In this document: positions 1 through 13,200 of the stretch, in pieces
Layout: every line of letters starts with the position of its first letter
Position numbering within the stretch: position 1 is the first letter of the stretch
Source: Bolinopsis microptera
Lineage: Eukaryota; Ctenophora; Tentaculata; Lobata; Bolinopsidae
Direction of reading: 5' to 3'
NCBI RefSeq assembly: GCF_026151205.1
Contig: NC_087077.1
Coordinates: 13,986,983 to 14,050,982, forward strand
Length of the DNA: 64,000 nt
Position numbers and translations under genes: made by a program
Notes under the pieces: model-generated
What the model was told of the DNA's origin: nothing
The model's input: the letters and a program-made list of their open reading frames with translations, nothing else
Database searches by the model: none

Positions 1-179
1 AGACAAAGTACCTGACAAAGTACCTGACAAAGTACGTTATAAAGTACCTGACAAAGTACCTGACAAAGTACCTGACAAAGTACAAGACAAAGTACCTGAC
101 AAAGTACCTGACAAAGTACGTTATAAAGTACCTGACAAAGTACGTTATAAAGTACCTGACAAAGTACAAGACAAAGTAC
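1..179. repeat. 12 bp tandem repeat abutting HID1 exon 17
   Basis: About 15 tandem 12 bp units of the type ACCTGACAAAGT, with variant units ACGTTATAAAGT and ACAAGACAAAGT. The array touches the splice donor of HID1 exon 17. On the minus strand each main unit reads CAGGTACTTTGT, which is also the exon end (CAG) plus the donor (GTACTTTGT or similar), so the repeat reiterates the splice-site sequence. It continues beyond the left edge. Confidence 0.95.
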
Positions 180-302
180 CTGATATTTTCTCATGAGTAT
201 GGGGTGGGGTACGGGAAGTAGGCCGACTAGTGTGCCGTTCTGGAGGAATGTTATTATCTCACTCTCGTCCGTTAGGTTCTTATCTATACAGATCTTCTCC
301 AC
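180..302 (-). CDS. HID1: HID1 exon 17
   Basis: 41 codons, phase 0 at both ends. It starts VEKICIDKNLTDESE and contains LVGLLPVPHPIL, a highly conserved C-terminal HID1 block. The acceptor is TTCTGCAG; the donor after KYQ (CAG) is GTACTT and lies on the edge of the 12 bp repeat array. Confidence 0.95.
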
Positions 303-3300
303 CTGCAGAATGTGGTTATTAACTTGAAATTAATCGTCGTTATTCGACTTTTGTTCAGGAGCGTATCATAGAAACATACATGTTACCATAGAAAACCATT
401 CAGTTTTCAGAACTTCGGATGGCAAAGCGTGTTATTTTTGAAACACAATTATTTATTACATTTCCTCTCTTCAATTAACAATCACAGAATTTGGCTTTTT
501 CTAATAACTCAGTGGGCCCAGACATGATATAGAGAAACAATATTTAGAAGACCTGTGAAATAGTTACTAACTTGGTTACTAAGTGGTTACTAAGTAGTTA
601 TTAACTTGGTTACTAAGTGGTTACTAAGTAGTTACTTACTTGGGGAACTAAGACCTGTAGAAGTCTCATTATTGTCTGTAAAGGAAGTTTCTTTCTCCAC
701 GACGCAACCTGAAACCAAATATTCAGTCTTTCTGATAAAGTGTGCCCGAAAATATAAGGTCATCGTCAATTGTCAAATATAGAAAGATTATATTTGATTT
801 TTTCCATTCACACTTTTTTTCGTAAAAAAGTAATAGTGAAAGGTTACGAATGGACGTTTTTGCAGAAAAACGTGGATTTTGGAGAACGAGGTAGATGGAT
901 TTAAAAATGTCGTGTTCCTTCGGTCCGTTATCATGACAACTAGCCGCGCGCAGTGCAGCGCGCGAGTATTGGTTGTGGAGATGTGATGTATATAGCTAGC
1001 CTGTGATAATGAATGCGCGGCGCGAGTGTATTTTAATGTATACTATGTAATGTATAGTATTAGGTAATAAGCCCAATTTGTACGTGGCACGCGTAGTGTA
1101 CTGATGTGTATCAATATAATTATTATGAAGTGAGCTGATTAGAGCTTATAGTTATAGTGAATGGAAATCTAGCGTCCGCCAAAACGAAACAACGGGCGCA
1201 ATTCTTGTTCAGAAATCAACCCTCAGTCATTTGTGAAAAATCACAAAATGACTTCTTGACTATTAGAAATTTCGTCAGAATTTCTGCCAATCTCCGCTAG
1301 ATCCAAGCGTGTTGGAAATTCCAGTATTTTGTAATTTGCTCGCGTCCTCATGAACAACTTTAATTAAATAAGACAATAATAAATACAACATAACATGTAT
1401 CGTCACTATTTACACTAAATTGAGTTGCATATGTCAACCGGTCAGACTTGTGATGGTTAGTAACCGATCCATCTAGCTGGCTGTCAAGCGGCAGAACGCG
1501 AACCGAACCGAAATTTAGTAGTGAGTTAGGCGGTCTCTCAAACTTGAAGTCTGTGGTTGCAGCTTGCAAGTAAAAATTAATTTTTCCACGAAAATGCAGC
1601 TTAACTAGTTTAGCTGACAGCTGACTTATTGAGTGTAACTGTTAAAACGAAAATTTGCCTAATGTACGAAAATAACTAAACTGAGTTAAATATGTGAATC
1701 AGTGACTTACTTGATAATAATTTCATTAAATTTTGATCGTTTGAACTGCTGAACTAGTTATATTTTTCGTAAAAAATTATTAAATGTAACTGCAAGCTCT
1801 GCAAGCTCTGCAACCACAGACTTCAAGTTTGAGAGACCGCTTAACTCAACAGTAAGTTTCGATCCGTTTGTGTTCTGCCGCTTGACAGCCAGCTTGATGA
1901 CAGCCGATTGACAGCCAGCTAGATGACAGCCGCTTGACAGCCAGCTAGATGACAGCCGCTTGACAGCCAGCTAGATGACAGCAGCTTGACAGCCAGCTAG
2001 ATGACAGCCGCTTGACAGCCAGCTAGATGACAGCAGCTTGACAGCCAGCTAGATGACAGCCGCTTGACAGCCAGCTAGATGACAGCCGCTTGACAGCCAG
2101 CTAGATGACAGCAGCTTGACAGCCAGCTAGATGACAGCAGCTTGACAGCCAGCTAGATGACAGCAGCTTGACAGCCAGCTAGATGACAGCCGCTTGACAG
2201 CCAGCTAGATGGATATTGGATCGTCACTAACCTCACCATCACAAGGCTGACCTTTTGAAACGCAATTCAGTGTAAATACTGAAAACTTACATAATATGTG
2301 TATGTCAGTGATATGATTAATATCACTGATATTTTTATGTCATACATAATGTCATACATAATGTGTAATTGGCAATTGTCGTATTTAATTGAAATTGTTC
2401 ATGGAGACACGAGCAAATTACGAAAAACTAACATTTTCAAAACGCTTGGTTCTAGTGGAGATTGACCAAAATTCTGACGAAATATTTTATACTCATTTTG
2501 TTAATAATATACATCAGAACGGTCTATGTAAGGCTGGTTAGCGAGAAATGGTGAATTTTGTTGACTGAAGTTACACAACGTTTAAACGTCCTACAGCTCC
2601 AACTGGATTGACTTGTTACGAAGAGTGGGCTCACTTGGATAATCAAAGTGAGTTTTGCTATACGTGCAAAACTAGAGAGTAACTGAATAGCGAAATTCTT
2701 AATATTAATAATCATTAATCATCATGTGGAAATTTTAGCTAGCAGTAATTCCTGAGTCTCAGTTGCATATTTCGTCCTATGGTATAACACAATTCACCAA
2801 TTATTTTTAAGCACTATATGAACTACCAGGAACCCGTCTAAGATACTGGCCAGGGCGTGGTTTGATTATTTTTAAGAAGGAAAAAGGAATTCCGGTCATT
2901 TCTAAGTTCTTTTATCTTCTTATTTTGTAATTGTATACATTTGTCGGTGCAGTTTTTTCTGCTCATTTTGGGTTAAATTGATTACCTTTCTTAGATTCAA
3001 TATTAAATTGCAGTTAAATTGTAGCTAAAGCTGCCAAATTGTAAATTTTTAACAGTGTTAAAATTTTAAAATGAAAATTAGGCATTACCCGGAAAATCGG
3101 TTAAGATAAGGAGGACATTTTTAGATAACATTGTTCATGAACTAATTTTTTCTGCACGATGTATTTAATCAAAAGTAAGGACTTTTGTCAAATTTAAGAG
3201 TGCTCCATTTTACCAATTTATAAGAATTTCACATGAAACGAACTTAAATCACGATTCTAAATTGTGTGTGCAATAGCATTACACATACGCGCTGACCTTA

Positions 3301-6300
3301 ACATACCCACAATTTTGGCCAGGATCAATATTTTGAGGTAAAGAGCATCTGATGGCAAAATTTGACATCATGTCATAAGTTATGTCACATTTTGTGTCGG
3401 ATGATACGATTTGAGATCAGTATTCCATCATCATGGGATATGAGCCGATCAAATTGAATAGTTAACGAATATATGACATCTAACTTAGGACTGCAAATAC
3501 ATTATCTTTCGCCGCGATTTTGCCTACTTTGGCTTGTCCTGGCGCCGCGATTTTTGACCTAAATAAGCGCGATTTTCTTTTGTCCTTGCAGTCCTATATC
3601 ATAATTCATAATATATGTAATTAACCCATAATGTTTAAGCAACATATAAATGTCACCCTATTCTATAAAATATAATTCACCCATTCTTTAGAGGGTTGCC
3701 ACTCGTCATTACTGAACATTTGTTGTTCAGCCTCCTGGTCTGTTCGCTTCCTGCTAGGTTTGGAAACTGTGGTCGGATCCTCTGGGAGGTTGCTCAGTTG
3801 GTGGAACACGTGCCTTTTACGTATTATGCTGTACATCAGGTGAGCGTTTCCTGGGAGAGGTGTTTTTTTTGTTAGGATTTTAGGGGTTAGGGAAGGGGAG
3901 TGCACTTTGGATTTTATTTGATTTTATTAGACCTGATCAATTTTTCTTCTTTATTTAGAAAGTAAAAACGCTTTACCATGATATTTGGATTGACATAAGA
4001 GGGACACAAGAGAACATACACGTTTTTTGTCAAATTATGTATCTACTACATTTTCTTTTAAAATTTAAACGTCCCATTCTTGATGTCATATCAATTTAAA
4101 CTGTCTACGGCAAATTATTTCGACGGTTATTTACCTCTTAAACCATTTACGACTAAGACCGTGAGGACTGATAAATACCAATATAAATAAAAATTTAACA
4201 GCATAATATCTGATCTTTTTTTATAGTATTTGAGTTCCACCGTTATTTGATTGCAACACAATCCTCCCCATAACACATAATAGTCTATTTGTGTCCTGCA
4301 TTGTGAATACATCCTTTCACAATACTCAAAGGTGTTGTGTTGCAGACACCATCTAATATCCATCTCAACAGTAACCTGGAAACAAAATACTAAGATTTGC
4401 TCGATCCCACAAGTCCATTTCGCAGTACCTCAGGTGACGAGACATTTTCCCAAGCATTTACAAGCGACACAGCCACCGTCTCATTATTAACAATACCCTC
4501 CTCATTTTCACTAAACCTTGATTTATTGTCCACAGGGGCCACTGTCGCAAAACCAGCGAGGATGGTATCAAGATGGCTAAAACAACTGGCAATACTGGCG
4601 AACAGACTGGCAGTAGTTCGGAGACAAGGCCTGGTTATCTTCTCCTCGACACACTTCCGGAAACTGGTGATGGATGCCTTGTAGATGAAGAAGTTGACAG
4701 CCGAGTTGAGCAGGGTCAAGAGACAGGAGATAAGGTAGAAGTAGTTGTACATAAAACTAGAGACGGGGGACTGACTGTCGTCATACTCCACCAGCATTCT
4801 TCTCTGATCTGTTCCGTTGTTCATCGTCGGAGAGGGCAGTTCAAACCGACTGTCACTTACAATAAACACATTGTACACAAAGGACACCGAAAAGGGAAAG
4901 TGTGACAGGTAATGGGCGATGGCGATTGTGATGGCAGTAACTATACTTTGAATTTGAAGAGAGTTCCTGTTGTGTATTTTAGCCTGTTCGTGCGCTATGT
5001 AAAGCAGCCAGGCAGTTGAGATCATAATCAGAACCCCGGGTATCCCCATACTGAAGACGATAGCCACCAATCTGAACCATCTCAGACTCTCAGACTTCGT
5101 CACGAACATGCAGCTCCTAATGCGGTGGTCAAAGTAGATGGTATCCCCGTTAAACCCCATGGAGATGAAGACAGTTAGAACGGACAAGGCCCAGGGGAGG
5201 CTAGCCACAAAGTGAGCAAACCTTCCTCTCCATACCTGACACCTTAACGGAAACTGGACAATAACCAACTTGCAGAGATTTAGAACACAGACCAACAGTA
5301 GACTGGAAGTGATAAACAGTCCCAAGGCACAGCACGATACCATACAAAGCAGATCCACAGATCCACTGTCACCCATCAGAGTGAATACCAACATGGGCCC
5401 GATCCCAAACACTGCCAGGCACAAGTCCGACACCGTGATGTGGCTGATGAGGGTTGTTGTGACCCGACCCAGTCTGATAGCCTGGTGTTTGGTGATGGCT
5501 ATCATGATAACGATGTTGCCGAGGAGGGAGGCGACCAGCATGGTGCATCTCCAGGTGAAGACGAGAAAGGTTCTCACGGTACACCAGTCTCCGAACAGGG
5601 TCCGGTTGTTCTCCGGTAACATCAGTCTGTGAACTTAGTGTTCGTGTGTTATTTATATAGTCACTTACTTCCGACATTCAACGTAAAAAGCTCAAAAACT
5701 ATAAATTCAATTAATCGGCAACATCTCTATAATGTAAATGCATATTATCATGACTGTATAGTGTATAGTACAAATTTCTAACAGACGAGTGGTTTCATTG
5801 CTATGGTTTTGGCATGAGGTACTCATAGCAAAATCAAATCATGCCCCACTTTATGTTTAACAAGATGGTACCCCAAAGATAGCTCTTGTATTTCTAATAG
5901 AGACGGGATTTAATATGGGACGGTTCTTTGACGTACTTCAATCTTCAACAACGATTAGGCTGACGGGACGAACAATTGCATCGTAATATTCCTTATACCG
6001 GATAGAGACTTAACTACTTGTAGTTGTGGAACCAAATTTATAACACAGATCCACATTACATTCACGAAACTTATTTGTAAGGATTAAGCAGGTTATAGGA
6101 ATTATAACGGTAGAAGAGATACTAAAAACTGGGTAAACCTATTTTATCTGGAACATAACTCATGCAATGACTTTATACGATATTTTAATGCTACACGCTC
6201 CGCTAAGATACTACTGAGTTGCAAATTTTATATCGAGTCGAGCAATCAAAATTTAACAAAATTACTAACGATATACCTCACCAGATTATAATATCAAGAA

Positions 6301-7078
6301 GTTTACTCAACAATTTGCGTCGCAACGCAGAATACGATGCTACGTGCTGAGCAATTTAATGAGCAATTTAAATGAAATCTGGACCAGGCGAGAGTCGTTC
6401 ACATTAATTTCATTCACAGTTATGTGGTTTAATTTAACTATAAAACACGCTGAGTTATATAATTATAGTCGTCTAGGGGAGGGTTGAGTTGTTAGCATAT
6501 TAAACAGCGAAAGGATTTAATACGATGACATCTTTGACCACAATTACGGTAATGTACTTTATTCACAGCGACAAAAAGTCATAGAACGTTTTAATTGTCA
6601 GAATTTTCGTCAAATCAAAATTTGGCAGGACAGATCTTCTCTAAATATTCTTTAGTTTGTGCCTGACTAGTTTTAGGGTAACCCGGCCCCATAACAAATG
6701 TGGAAGGAGATCCAAGATAGATTTTGAGCTACGTAAAATGGCCAGTTTCGGTAAATCACGATTCAAAATTGTGCGTGCAATAGCATTACACAATACACAT
6801 CGATATTCATTAGTCATTAACCTACGAGACTTCCTACTCCTCAGTCCTCAGCTGAAAACGATTTACACATGTATTTTGAAAGCTCCTGCTGAACAAACAT
6901 TTCGTATCTTTAAACAAACGGCCCCTCTAGGTCCTACTCCTCATAGTCGACAAAATTTGTCCCAATTTATGTGGTTTGTCAGCTGTCGCTAGAACACTAT
7001 CATTTCCATTAATCCGAAAGATATCCTTCCCCTAGTAGTGAAAGAGCAACGGCTCAATCTTAAACAATAATCTCAGAA

Positions 7079-7122
<44 letters not shown>

Positions 7123-7162
7123 GGTCGGTCGGTCTGTCTGTCTGTCTGTCTGTCTGTCTGTA

Positions 7163-7245
<83 letters not shown>

Positions 7246-10200
7246 ATGTCTGTCTGTCTGTATGTATGTCTATTGTCTGTGCGCGTGTAATTTCCGAGCG
7301 GCTTAATCAAGAAAACGGTAAGATTTACGGAACTGGTTTTTTCGGTATAGTGCCGAGAATCTTCTGACAAAGCCAAATGATAAAGGTTTTTTTAAATCGG
7401 TCGTTGGTTTAATTGATGGTTTTGTACCACAAATGTGACATAACATGGATCACGTTTTCTCCCTCCTCGCTCTCTGAATAGGCAGCGTTGGTACATAAAT
7501 CATTGCAGAGTAAAAACAATAGAAAGAGCACCTTTGATCTAGGCGAGATACTGGCCGAGGCGGGGTTTGATTAGTTTTAAGAAGGAAAGTCTTTTTAAAA
7601 TTATTTGTCAGTGCAGTGGTTACTATTACTAAACGATATTTTAATGTTACACGTTCCGATAAGATATCACTGAGTTGAAAATTACCTAAAGTTTAGGAGT
7701 CAAATTTAATGTATAAAACTTTCTTAGATTCAGTATTAAATTGAAGTTAAATTGTAGCTGAAGTTGCCGAGTTGTAAATTATAATAGTGTTAAAATTTGT
7801 AAGTGAAAATTAGGCATTACCCGGAAAAGGAGTCTAAGATAAGGAGAAAATGATTACATAACATTGTTCATGAACTAATTTGCGTTGCAAACTGTTTTTA
7901 TCAAAAGTAGGTACTTTTGTAAAATTCAAGCGTACTCCATTTTACCAGTTTATAAGAATTTCACATGAAACGAATAGAACTTAAATCACGAATCTAAATT
8001 GAAATAGCACTACACATATTACACGCTGACCTCCACAGACCCACAATTTGGGCAGGATGAATATTTGTTGGTAAAGACTTAGAGGTATCGAGCATCTGCA
8101 CTGGTAGATCTCTTTAGAAAATGTGATAATTTCCGTGATCCACCAAATCGTAACTCCCGGCCCCCTTAAAGGCAAACCTCAATTAGGTTGATATAGTCCA
8201 ACTGTGAATTATTTTATTTGGGCGATTTTCTTAAAGAAGGAGGTGCGATTCGAAATCAATTTTTTCATATAGAATTTGAGACAGTATATTGATTAGTGAA
8301 TGCTGAATAGTAGTAAAACGCCTCCGATTAGAAAGAAATATTGCAGGATTTGAAAGGATTGCTCGAAGGATTAAACGTGTCAGAAAGGTTGATTTAATAA
8401 GACCTGTTATCGCAATTTTTATTTTCAACTTGAATTCAGTTAGGGTTCTTTGTATAATTTGGTTCTTTATATAATTATTTTCGCACTAGGTACTGAGTAT
8501 AAGCTCCACTAATAGTAGAAGTGTTGTGAACACCGCTGATAATTGCTATTTTTGCCCTATTTTTTGTTCAATAGTCGTCAAAATATTCCGATCATATTTA
8601 TAAGTTGTTATTTATAAAATTTCGATTGTCGAACGTGTTTAGATCTTTTGACAGTGCAAATATTTGTTAATGCTACTTTATTATAAGTTTGTAAGAAATG
8701 AGAAATATTAATTTATAACAACTTCCCATTGAGTCAATGTTCGGAATCAAACTGTATTAATTAATCTTTAGTGTAACAATTGTACATCAAAATAGGTATG
8801 TACCATTCAACTCTGAGCTATAATTATTGAAAATTTCTAACATTTGACTCAGAATCAATTTCACGTTAGTGCTGATGTTTTGATGCAGTATGAATCATGC
8901 AATAGGGTCACTGTTATTCCATTTCAGATAATCATTCAAAGAACTCAAACCCTTGGCGATTTAATGATTAGTTTAGACAAGTTATGCTAATTCTAACAAT
9001 TTCCACATGTGTGAGCATGACACAGTTTTTCATTGTAGAACATGATGTTGCTTCAAGAGCACGAAGGTTCAACCGTATTAGACTCTTAGTAGCCATTTAA
9101 ACATGAGCATTAGAATTAGGATAAAACACATGAAATTTAGACATTTGACAGCTGTTACAGTGTTTCACTGAATCAGAGTCTCAACCCTGTTAGCGTAATG
9201 AAAAAACAAACAATTTAAAATTACGAAAACCGAACCCAACTTCTAGTATAACCTAGAACTCTCGTATATACCCTAATTCTATCGTCCCCTAAGTTCAGCT
9301 CTGAATCAATTGCATTTAATTTCCATCTTTGAGCATAATAAAATCCATTGATCACAAAACCCTCAGACAATATATAGTTATTGTGATTACATAACTGTCC
9401 ACTATCAATTAAGGAATACTGTTTCAACCAGACCTATCCTGACCAATCTGCATTAAGAGGTAATTGATTTAATCAAACCTTATTCTGGTCAGAACTCCAA
9501 TTGTAATTATTTATTTTAAACTCCAGCCAAAGATCCAAATGTCTTGCATTCGCCATATATCAGGTAATGGTTTCATTCTAGGTTGAATGGTCCACAAATT
9601 TCTGAAGCAATAGTAAAAAATGACATGTGTCTCCAACTTGACCATAACGTTATAGCGAAAAATTGGATTTTTGGCTTTGCAGATATGTGAAAATTCACAT
9701 AATATTATACATGATATTTTGGGCAGGGGCGGTACTAGAAGCCTTTCCGTGGGTGCAATATTCTCGCAAAACCACATTTATGTACAATTTATGATGCAAT
9801 ATAAGCCCTGAAATGCTCATATTCAGTATCTAGACTATCGGAACGGACGGATTCGGCTGTGGTTAAGATTTTTAAATTATCAGTTCACAATAATTCGCAT
9901 CCTTGCCAAGGTTCGGATATAAATGGGATGGTAAACACCACTGTCTCAAAATACGTCTTTATTTCAGATCTGAGCTCTGGAGTGAGGGAAAAACGATCAG
10001 CTGGTTACGGTTTTGGGGGAGGCTACGATTTCGGTTGGAAGAGGTCCCTCACTGACTTTGATGGATTTAACTTTAATCTATCCGATATCGAGGTAACAGA
10101 AATTAAAACAGCAGAAATCACCACTTCTTCTATACTAGAGTTCCAGTTCCACCACTATATCCAAATCAGATTAATAATGCAAATTCTCTACTATACCTTA

Positions 10201-13200
10201 TCTCTAGGATATTACCCTTGTAATACATATCTACAATCCGCAGCTGCTGCAAGACGTAGCGGAGAAGCTGGTAGACGGTGAGCAAGTAATGACAGAGCAC
10301 GTCGACAGTGCAGAACACTGGAAGCTGTGGAGAAAGATGGTGAAGCACGGTATGGAAGAGTCAGGATACTATGACCTGGCCGTGTTCATGTTCTGTATGC
10401 TCAACTAGACCGGAACTCTGTGGTTTGATCTGATGATGGGACTCGGACATTGTTGTAAACTGTTGTAAACTGCTGTAAGCTGCTGTAAACTTTACCGATT
10501 CGTTTTTGTAAACTAACTTTGACCCCTGTTTAAGATTTCGGGGATATTCGCTTGATGCTTGAACTTTTTTTTATTTTGGTCTTAAATGTGCAAATGCAAA
10601 AATTATTTAATTTATGAACTTATTTCACTTGTTTGATTCCAAATGGGGCAAATTTGCCTGAAATGTATATGACCTAAAAGTCCTAACAAATACTTGAGAC
10701 GGAAAAATTCGTATTGTTTATTAAATTTTACGATAATGATCTTTGACTAATGTCCATTGTCCAGACTCTCTGAGCAGCAAAATATTATATTATTTAATTA
10801 ACATGTCCCTACTATTATAGGAATATCATGTTGATAACTCTGATTTTCCTGATCGGATCTGCAAGTGCAGGTAATGAATTCTAGTCGCCGAATTATGTCA
10901 GTCAGAATTAGTCCATTGTAAATTTATATTTATTTTAACTATGCAAACACCAAAGTTCATCGCATAATGGTTATGTTTCAGTTCCTACCCGACAAGAATG
11001 CCCCAGAATCCTGGAGACAGCCGGAGTATCCGAAACCTTCGCACAGATGGTAGCCCATAGCATCCATTCTTTGACTTTAGAAGACATCCGATACTTCTTC
11101 AAGGAGAATGCTACGGAAGAAAACGGCATTCCAACCGGTTAGTTGCAGCCACTGCTTAAGATGCTGAGCTATTGGAATGTAAATTCTTAAAGTCATTTTT
11201 ATTAATTGTAGGATTCATAGAATGACAACAGGAGACAATATAACTATAAGAATATAACTATAAGATTATAATGAACTATTTCAGTGAACACGGATTTGGC
11301 GACTGACATCAGAGTTCTCCCTAACGCACCGTTAGCTGGGTATGATGACGACTTTTCAACAAGGAGCATGAAAACCTTTGACTTGGTGAGTTTGATATTA
11401 AATAATCTACGGCAGATCCCGTAACCCTAAACTTATCTATTGTATTGATTAATAGTGTCGTGCTCTGCGGGGATATATTACCCGTACCACAAATAAGAAC
11501 TGACCGGTCGGTCCCTATCTACAAGTTATGCCCCTCATTCCACGAATCAGACTCGTTTGCGATATATTACCAATTATTGTGCAGGTGATGAGGAACATGA
11601 ACCGAACTTGGTGGGGTATCACGAACTACGACACCCTCGACAAGCTGACCCATGCCTTCCACATGGCTGAGATCTGGGACAAGACCGCCGAGCAGTATAC
11701 AATGGTAGAGAAACTGCTAGACCCACAGTCTGACCTATGCGACTGTGTGACCGACATTGAAGACAACGATGTGCTGAACTACCTGAATCTTCTGGCTTTC
11801 AAGATCAAGTACCCTGGTATTACTTCTGGCAACAAGACTCTCACAGATAATTGTAAGTGTTATAGTGACTCATGCACCAAATCTGTCCAGCCCAAATGAC
11901 TTCACAGCTAGTTCAGTGACCATCTTGCGCACCATTTTCAGACCAAACCAAATGTTTTTGAGAACATCTAATATTCATAATTGCAGATTTTTCTAAAATT
12001 TCGATAGGAATGTGTTAGGATCTTTTGGACAAGTGCAAAATATTTGTAACTAGCACATTTATATATAATTTGTGAAGAAACTGAGAAACATGTACCTTAA
12101 AATACTTCCCATAACGTTATAGCGAAAAATTGGATTTTTGGCTTTGCAGATAATGTGAAAATTCACATAATATTATACATGATATTTTGGGCAGGGGCGG
12201 TACTAGAAGCCTTTCCGTGGGTGCAATATTCTCGCAAAACCACATTTATGTACAATTTATGATGCAATATAAGCCCTGAAATGCTCATATTCAGTATCTA
12301 GACTATCGGAACGGACGGATTCGGCTGTGGTTAAGATTTTTAAATTATCAGTTCACAATAATTCGCATCCTTGCCAAGGTTCGGATATAAATGGGATGGT
12401 AAACACCACTGTCTCAAAATACGTCTTTATTTCAGATCTGAGCTCTGGAGTGAGGGAAAAACGATCAGCTGGTTACGGTTTTGGGGGAGGCTACGATTTC
12501 GGTTGGAAGAGGTCCCTCACTGACTTTGATGGATTTAACTTTAATCTATCCGATATCGAGGTAACAGAAATTAAAACAGCAGAAATCACCACTTCTTCTA
12601 TACTAGAGTTCCAGTTCCACCACTATATCCAAATCAGATTAATAATGCAAATTCTCTACTATACCTTATCTCTAGGATATTACCCTTGTAATACATATCT
12701 ACAATCCGCAGCTGCTGCAAGACGTAGCGGAGAAGCTGGTAGACGGTGAGCAAGTAATGACAGAGCACGTCGACAGTGCAGAACACTGGAAGCTGTGGAG
12801 AAAGATGGTGAAGCACGGTATGGAAGAGTCAGGATACTATGACCTGGCCGTGTTCATGTTCTGTATGCTCAACTAGACCGGAACTCTGTGGTTTGATCTG
12901 ATGATGGGACTCGGACATTGTTGTAAACTGTTGTAAACTGCTGTAAGCTGCTGTAAACTTTACCGATTCGTTTTTGTAAACTAACTTTGACCCCTGTTTA
13001 AGATTTCGGGGATATTCGCTTGATGCTTGAACTTTTTTTTATTTTGGTCTTAAATGTGCAAATGCAAAAATTATTTAATTTATGAACTTATTTCACTTGT
13101 TTGATTCCAAATGGGGCAAATTTGCCTGAAATGTATATGACCTAAAAGTCCTAACAAATACTTGAGACGGAAAAATTCGTATTGTTTATTAAATTTTACG

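Noticed and set aside
4127..4363. 78-codon Cys-containing minus-strand frame downstream of the GPCR
   Set aside because: Not in phase with a splice junction to the GPCR or HID1, and no match I can recall.
4397..5677. Other open frames overlapping the GPCR
   Set aside because: Shadows of the 410-codon receptor frame with no membrane or domain pattern.
7032..7376. Open frames of RQTDRQTD / SVCLSVCL repeats
   Set aside because: They are translations of the TCTG microsatellite, open on both strands.
9859..10281. 140-codon frame starting in intron 4 and reading through exon 5 and intron 5 (repeated in every unit)
   Set aside because: It ignores good splice sites; the six-exon model keeps phase across all junctions and explains the signal peptide and stop.
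10166..10348. 60-codon minus-strand frame repeated in each unit
   Set aside because: Antisense shadow of exon 6, conserved only because the DNA is duplicated.
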